9,571 bases of DNA from contig CAMFSB010000038.1 of assembly GCA_945982465.1 (NCBI GenBank), positions 1 to 9,571 on the forward strand, given 5' to 3'. Of the stretch, positions 7,668 to 9,571 are shown piece after piece. The notes under the pieces were generated by a model. It saw only the letters and a list, made by a program, of their open reading frames with translations. It did no database searches and was not told the DNA's origin. Position 1 is the first letter of the stretch, and each line of letters starts with the position of its first letter. Both the position numbers and the translations under genes were made by a program. The DNA comes from an uncultured Faecalibacterium sp. (GTDB taxonomy: Bacteria > Bacillota > Clostridia > Oscillospirales > Ruminococcaceae).

Positions 7668-7725
7668 CCGCAGGGTACCCACTCCGATCCGACCAGCATG
7701 GTTCGGGCGAACCGCCGCCGAGGAG

Positions 7726-7745
7726 TGGTTAGTTTTTTCTAACCA
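7726..7745. promoter_or_regulatory. Operator-like palindrome 1
   Basis: TGGTTAG and CTAACCA form a perfect 7-bp inverted repeat around six T residues. It lies about 45-60 nt downstream of the predicted transcription start and shares the TTAG-N6-CTAA core and spacing with the palindrome centred 36 bp away. Confidence 0.6.
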
Positions 7746-7758
7746 TAAGTCCAAACAA

Positions 7759-7784
7759 AAGGGGTTAGCTTTAACTAATCCCTT
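7759..7784. promoter_or_regulatory. Operator-like palindrome 2
   Basis: AAGGGGTTAG and CTAATCCCTT form ten-base arms with one G-T mismatch around a 6-nt centre (CTTTAA). The TTAG-N6-CTAA core is the same as in palindrome 1. It sits just downstream of the predicted start of transcription, a position where a bound repressor would block RNA polymerase. Confidence 0.6.
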
Positions 7785-7791
7785 GAGCGCA

Positions 7792-7812
7792 GGTAGTTTA
7801 ACATCACTAACC
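7792..7812. promoter_or_regulatory. Operator-like imperfect palindrome 3, inside the promoter
   Basis: GGTAG (7792-7796) and CTAACC (7807-7812) resemble the half-sites of palindromes 1 and 2 but are separated by 10 nt rather than 6. The element covers the -10 box and most of the -35/-10 spacer. Its centre is 30 bp from that of palindrome 2. Confidence 0.5.
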
Positions 7813-7824
7813 GCAATTTGTCAA
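7795..7824 (-). promoter_or_regulatory. Promoter of the exporter operon
   Basis: The minus strand carries a perfect -35 TTGACA (7819-7824), an 18-nt spacer and TAAACT (7795-7800, four of six to the -10 consensus). It lies in an AT-rich island within otherwise very GC-rich DNA, is oriented towards the CydD-like gene and is overlapped by an operator-like palindrome. The suboptimal -10 and 18-nt spacing suggest it is weak until activated or derepressed. Confidence 0.65.
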
Positions 7825-8057
7825 GATACATTTCTGCGCCCGCTGCGCCCAGCGGAGCACAGAGGGACGCAGCATCGCTGCATTTTCCGGTTTTTTTGGA
7901 AAACGCTGGCGTCGCAAGGCCGGTCAGACGGCGGCCGCGTCAGGCCTGGACCGGCGTTTCTTTGCGCAGGCAGTCGCACCTGCTGCGGGGCCGCCTGCAC
8001 GGCCGTCTGTTTGCCCTGCGGAGGCGTGCAGCCCTGCCCGCACTGCCCCGGGCCTTC
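7825..8057. other. Non-coding spacer between the DUF3793 gene and the exporter promoter
   Basis: No gene is supported here. The stretch holds several inverted repeats: CGCTG/CAGCG (7841-7854), GCAGC/GCTGC (7869-7881), TTTTCC/GGAAAA (7883-7903) and a larger nested one at 7919-7955. Some of these may end transcription from the DUF3793 gene, but none has a good T-run on the minus strand. Frames here are shadows or GC-driven openings. Confidence 0.5.
7919..7955. repeat. Nested GC-rich inverted repeat
   Basis: Outer arms GCCGGTC (7919-7925) and GACCGGC (7949-7955) are perfect and enclose a second pair, GACG (7927-7930) and CGTC (7938-7941). The structure lies 103 bp past the DUF3793 stop. There is no T-tract on the minus-strand side, so a factor-independent terminator is doubtful. 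Confidence 0.4.
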
Positions 8058-8627
8058 TCACACCGCCACCGTCAGGCGGGTCAGCGGGGTTCCGCCACGG
8101 TAACAGCGCAGATACACCTGTGTGCACTTTTTGTATTGGGCAAACAAAGCCTGCGCGGCTGCGGCGTCGCCGTAGCTTTTCCAGCAGCCGCAGCAGGTAT
8201 AGTTTTTGCCGTTGTTTTCCACAAAGCCGATCACATCCGCCAGCGGATAGCCCAAAAACACACCGATCTCATGGGGGAACGGCGGCGCCGCGCGCAGCCT
8301 TTGGGCCAGCTGGCACAGGTACCCGCCGTAGGCATTCGCCCTATGGTAGCCCCTGCCCTGCAAATACGCCTGTACCTCCGGCTGGGCCAGCACCGGCCGC
8401 AGCTGTTTTTCGCGAAATACATAGATCAGGTATGCGTGGTTCTGCGCCTGCTCGCATAATACGCATACGCGGAGCCCCCGCGGGCGCAGCACGCTGTCCC
8501 AGCCGGCCGCTTTGGCATACAGGGCGGCCCGGTCGCAGGCTTCCACGCGGAACAGGCCTGCCGGCTTCAGCCCGGCCAGCGCCGGGGCGCACTGTTCGAT
8601 CATTACGATTTCAAAGGGCCGTTCCAT
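8058..8627 (-). CDS. DUF3793 family protein
   Basis: This 189-residue soluble protein matches DUF3793, a family of unknown function found mainly in anaerobic Clostridia. Family marks are MIEQCAPALAGLKPAGLF (9-26), PFPHEIGVFLGYPLADVIGF (116-135), ENNGKNYTCCGCWKSYGD (137-154) and AQYKKCTQVY (163-172). The Cys-Cys-Gly-Cys-Trp cluster (145-149), with C13 and C168, suggests metal binding or redox chemistry, but this is inference. The start at 8627 is preferred over the in-frame ATG at 8669 because GGAGGAG lies 5 nt upstream. It is separated from rpoC by a strong terminator, so it should have its own promoter, although none is obvious. It lacks a signal peptide or membrane segment. Confidence 0.87.
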   Translation of the reverse strand: MERPFEIVMIEQCAPALAGLKPAGLFRVEACDRAALYAKAAGWDSVLRPRGLRVCVLCEQAQNHAYLIYVFREKQLRPVLAQPEVQAYLQGRGYHRANAYGGYLCQLAQRLRAAPPFPHEIGVFLGYPLADVIGFVENNGKNYTCCGCWKSYGDAAAAQALFAQYKKCTQVYLRCYRGGTPLTRLTVAV

Positions 8628-8840
8628 CGCATCTCCTCCGCAGCAGTGAATTTGCGTTAGTATGCCCACAGCCGCCCGCAGTTACGCGGACACCCCCGCA
8701 GGCGCGGCGGCTGCCTGTGCTTCAAAACACCGCGCTATGCACAGCCAAAGCAACCGTACCGGACGCAATACCAAACCGGAACTGCCGTGGCTGTGCAGCC
8801 GGGCCCGGACACATCCGCAAAATCGTCTTCGTGGGGACGC
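8628..8840. other. Non-coding region upstream of the DUF3793 gene
   Basis: This stretch must contain the DUF3793 promoter, but no convincing -35/-10 pair was seen; CATACT near 8660-8665 (minus strand) is the best -10-like box, without a matching -35. A 12-bp palindrome GGCTGTGCAGCC lies at 8789-8800. The GGAGGAG ribosome binding site is at 8633-8639. Confidence 0.4.
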
Positions 8841-8877
8841 AAAAGCCGCCCGCAGAACGAATCTGCGGGCGGCTTTT
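8841..8877 (-). terminator. Intrinsic terminator of the rpoC transcript
   Basis: Perfect 16-bp arms (8841-8856 and 8862-8877) flank a 5-nt loop. The core is GCCGCCCGCAGA paired with TCTGCGGGCGGC, bounded by AAAA and TTTT, so it can work in either direction. It begins 31 nt after the rpoC stop codon. Confidence 0.88.
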
Positions 8878-8908
8878 ATCCGGTTTGCTTCAGGATCAGC
8901 CGGTGTGC

Positions 8909-9571
8909 TTACTGGGCGTTTGCCAGCACAGCGGCTTCTTCTTCATCGCGGGCCTGCTCCCGTTGGATCAGGTCCTCTTCCACTTCGGCAAGGCCGGTAC
9001 CGGCCGGGATCAGCTTGCCGATGATGACGTTTTCTTTCAGGCCGGAGAGCGGGTCGGTCTTGCCCTTGATGGCCGCTTCGGTCAGCACACGGGTGGTCTC
9101 CTGGAAGGATGCCGCCGACAGGAACGAATCCGTCGCCAGCGAAGCCTTGGTGATGCCCAGCAGCACCTGCTGGTACTGGATAGGCTTCAGGCCCTCCTCG
9201 CCGGCGGCAATGCGCTCGGCGATCTCGGCATTCTTGGCTTCCACTTCCAGCTTATCCGCCAGCGCGCCGCCGATGAACTGCGACGAGCCGGAATCGCTTA
9301 CGCGGACCTTGCGGCACATCTGGCGGATGATGACCTCGATGTGCTTGTCGTTGATCTCCACGCCCTGCAGGCGGTACACCTTCTGCACCTCGCTGATCAG
9401 GTAGTTCTGCACAGCGGACAGGCCCTTGATGGCCAGGATATCCTGCGGGTACTGCACGCCTTCCTTGGTGATGATATCGCCCTTTGCGATGATATCGCCG
9501 GGCATCACGCGGGCATGCTGCGTGAACGGGATGGTGTATTTCTTTTCGACCGGCGCGCCGTTTTCGTCGGG
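8909..9571 (-). CDS. rpoC: DNA-directed RNA polymerase subunit beta', C-terminal 220 residues (5' part off window)
   Basis: The visible 220 residues are the carboxyl end of beta', the largest subunit of RNA polymerase and part of the catalytic core. Conserved stretches are [35 protein letters not shown] followed by IEVIIRQM, and [20 protein letters not shown] followed by [19 protein letters not shown], then [14 protein letters not shown]. The protein ends in a short acidic, non-conserved tail ([19 protein letters not shown]). The frame is open from the right edge, with no break, to the TAA at 8909. rpoB would be expected further right. It is closed by the hairpin at 8841-8877, separating it from the accessory genes. 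Confidence 0.97.
   Translation of the reverse strand, partial: PDENGAPVEKKYTIPFTQHARVMPGDIIAKGDIITKEGVQYPQDILAIKGLSAVQNYLISEVQKVYRLQGVEINDKHIEVIIRQMCRKVRVSDSGSSQFIGGALADKLEVEAKNAEIAERIAAGEEGLKPIQYQQVLLGITKASLATDSFLSAASFQETTRVLTEAAIKGKTDPLSGLKENVIIGKLIPAGTGLAEVEEDLIQREQARDEEEAAVLANAQ

Larger units (their letters stand above)
7486..7788 (-). promoter_or_regulatory. GC-rich untranslated leader of the exporter operon
   Basis: Given a transcription start about 7 nt past the -10 box, the leader is about 300 nt, unusually long. It holds no gene I can support: a 66-codon frame (7499-7699) lacks a ribosome binding site and has low-complexity Ala/Pro/Gly/Lys composition. CCGGGC occurs about six times between 7530 and 7638, and TTTGCCGGGC is repeated 30 bp apart (7541 and 7571). 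The 7-8 nt CCGATCC/GGATCGG segments can form alternative hairpins. A 14-bp palindrome GGTTCGGGCGAACC lies at 7700-7713. Confidence 0.45.

Noticed and set aside
7499..7699. 66-codon minus-strand frame in the operon leader, ending 14 nt before the CydD-like start
   Set aside because: There is no Shine-Dalgarno sequence before its ATG, the composition is low-complexity Ala/Pro/Gly/Lys/Arg, and it crosses the leader hairpins. A leader peptide cannot be fully excluded.
7542..7742. 66-codon plus-strand frame in the same leader
   Set aside because: No ribosome binding site or family resemblance; it runs through the operator palindrome and ends in a T-run.
7726..7784. Palindromes 1 and 2 as tandem transcription terminators
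   Set aside because: Stems of 6-7 bp in palindrome 1 are too short and AT-rich. The shared core sequence and position just past a promoter fit operators better.
7700..8057. CRISPR array or insertion-sequence end, given the number of short repeats
   Set aside because: The repeats differ in sequence and spacing, there are no regular spacers, and no transposase or target-site duplication is seen.
7818..8459. 213-codon plus-strand frame that could have been a divergent regulator
   Set aside because: Most of it is antisense to the DUF3793 gene, it has no helix-turn-helix-like segment, and its composition is typical of a shadow frame. No regulator gene was found in the window.

Overview
The window looks like chromosomal DNA from a high-GC gut Clostridia of the Oscillospiraceae/Ruminococcaceae type (Faecalibacterium, Gemmiger or Subdoligranulum-like). 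This is inferred from the DUF3793 protein, the Firmicutes-style CydDC-like ABC pair, strong AGGAGG ribosome binding sites, and a GC-biased third codon position that opens very long antisense frames. Every convincing gene lies on the minus strand, so transcription runs from the right edge to the left edge. No mobile element, tRNA, rRNA or CRISPR array was seen.

Layout in transcription order: (1) the 3' end of rpoC (right edge to 8909), closed by a perfect 16-bp hairpin terminator. (2) A DUF3793 gene (8058-8627). (3) A 572-bp non-coding stretch (7486-8057) holding a consensus-like -35/-10 promoter, three related TTAG...CTAA palindromes and a GC-rich leader of about 300 nt with mutually exclusive stem-loops. 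(4) A tightly coupled four-gene operon (7485 to 3334): two half-size ABC exporters resembling CydD and CydC, a YgbA/'nitrous oxide-stimulated promoter' family protein, and a DUF454 (YbaN-like) membrane protein. Each junction overlaps by 1-4 nt, and a hairpin terminator follows. (5) A single gene for a membrane protein fused to a spermidine-synthase-like domain (1525-3132). (6) The 5' part of a BMP-type nucleoside/simple-sugar ABC transporter ATPase with two nucleotide-binding domains (left edge to 1395, TTG start), probably the first gene of an operon leaving the window.

The most interesting unit is the four-gene operon with its control region. CydDC exporters and YgbA are each linked to redox or nitrosative stress in Enterobacteria, so their translational coupling with DUF454 behind a multi-operator promoter suggests a dedicated stress or heme/thiol efflux module. 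No regulator gene is present in the window. The function is inference; the gene order, overlaps, palindromes and alternative leader pairings are read directly from the sequence.
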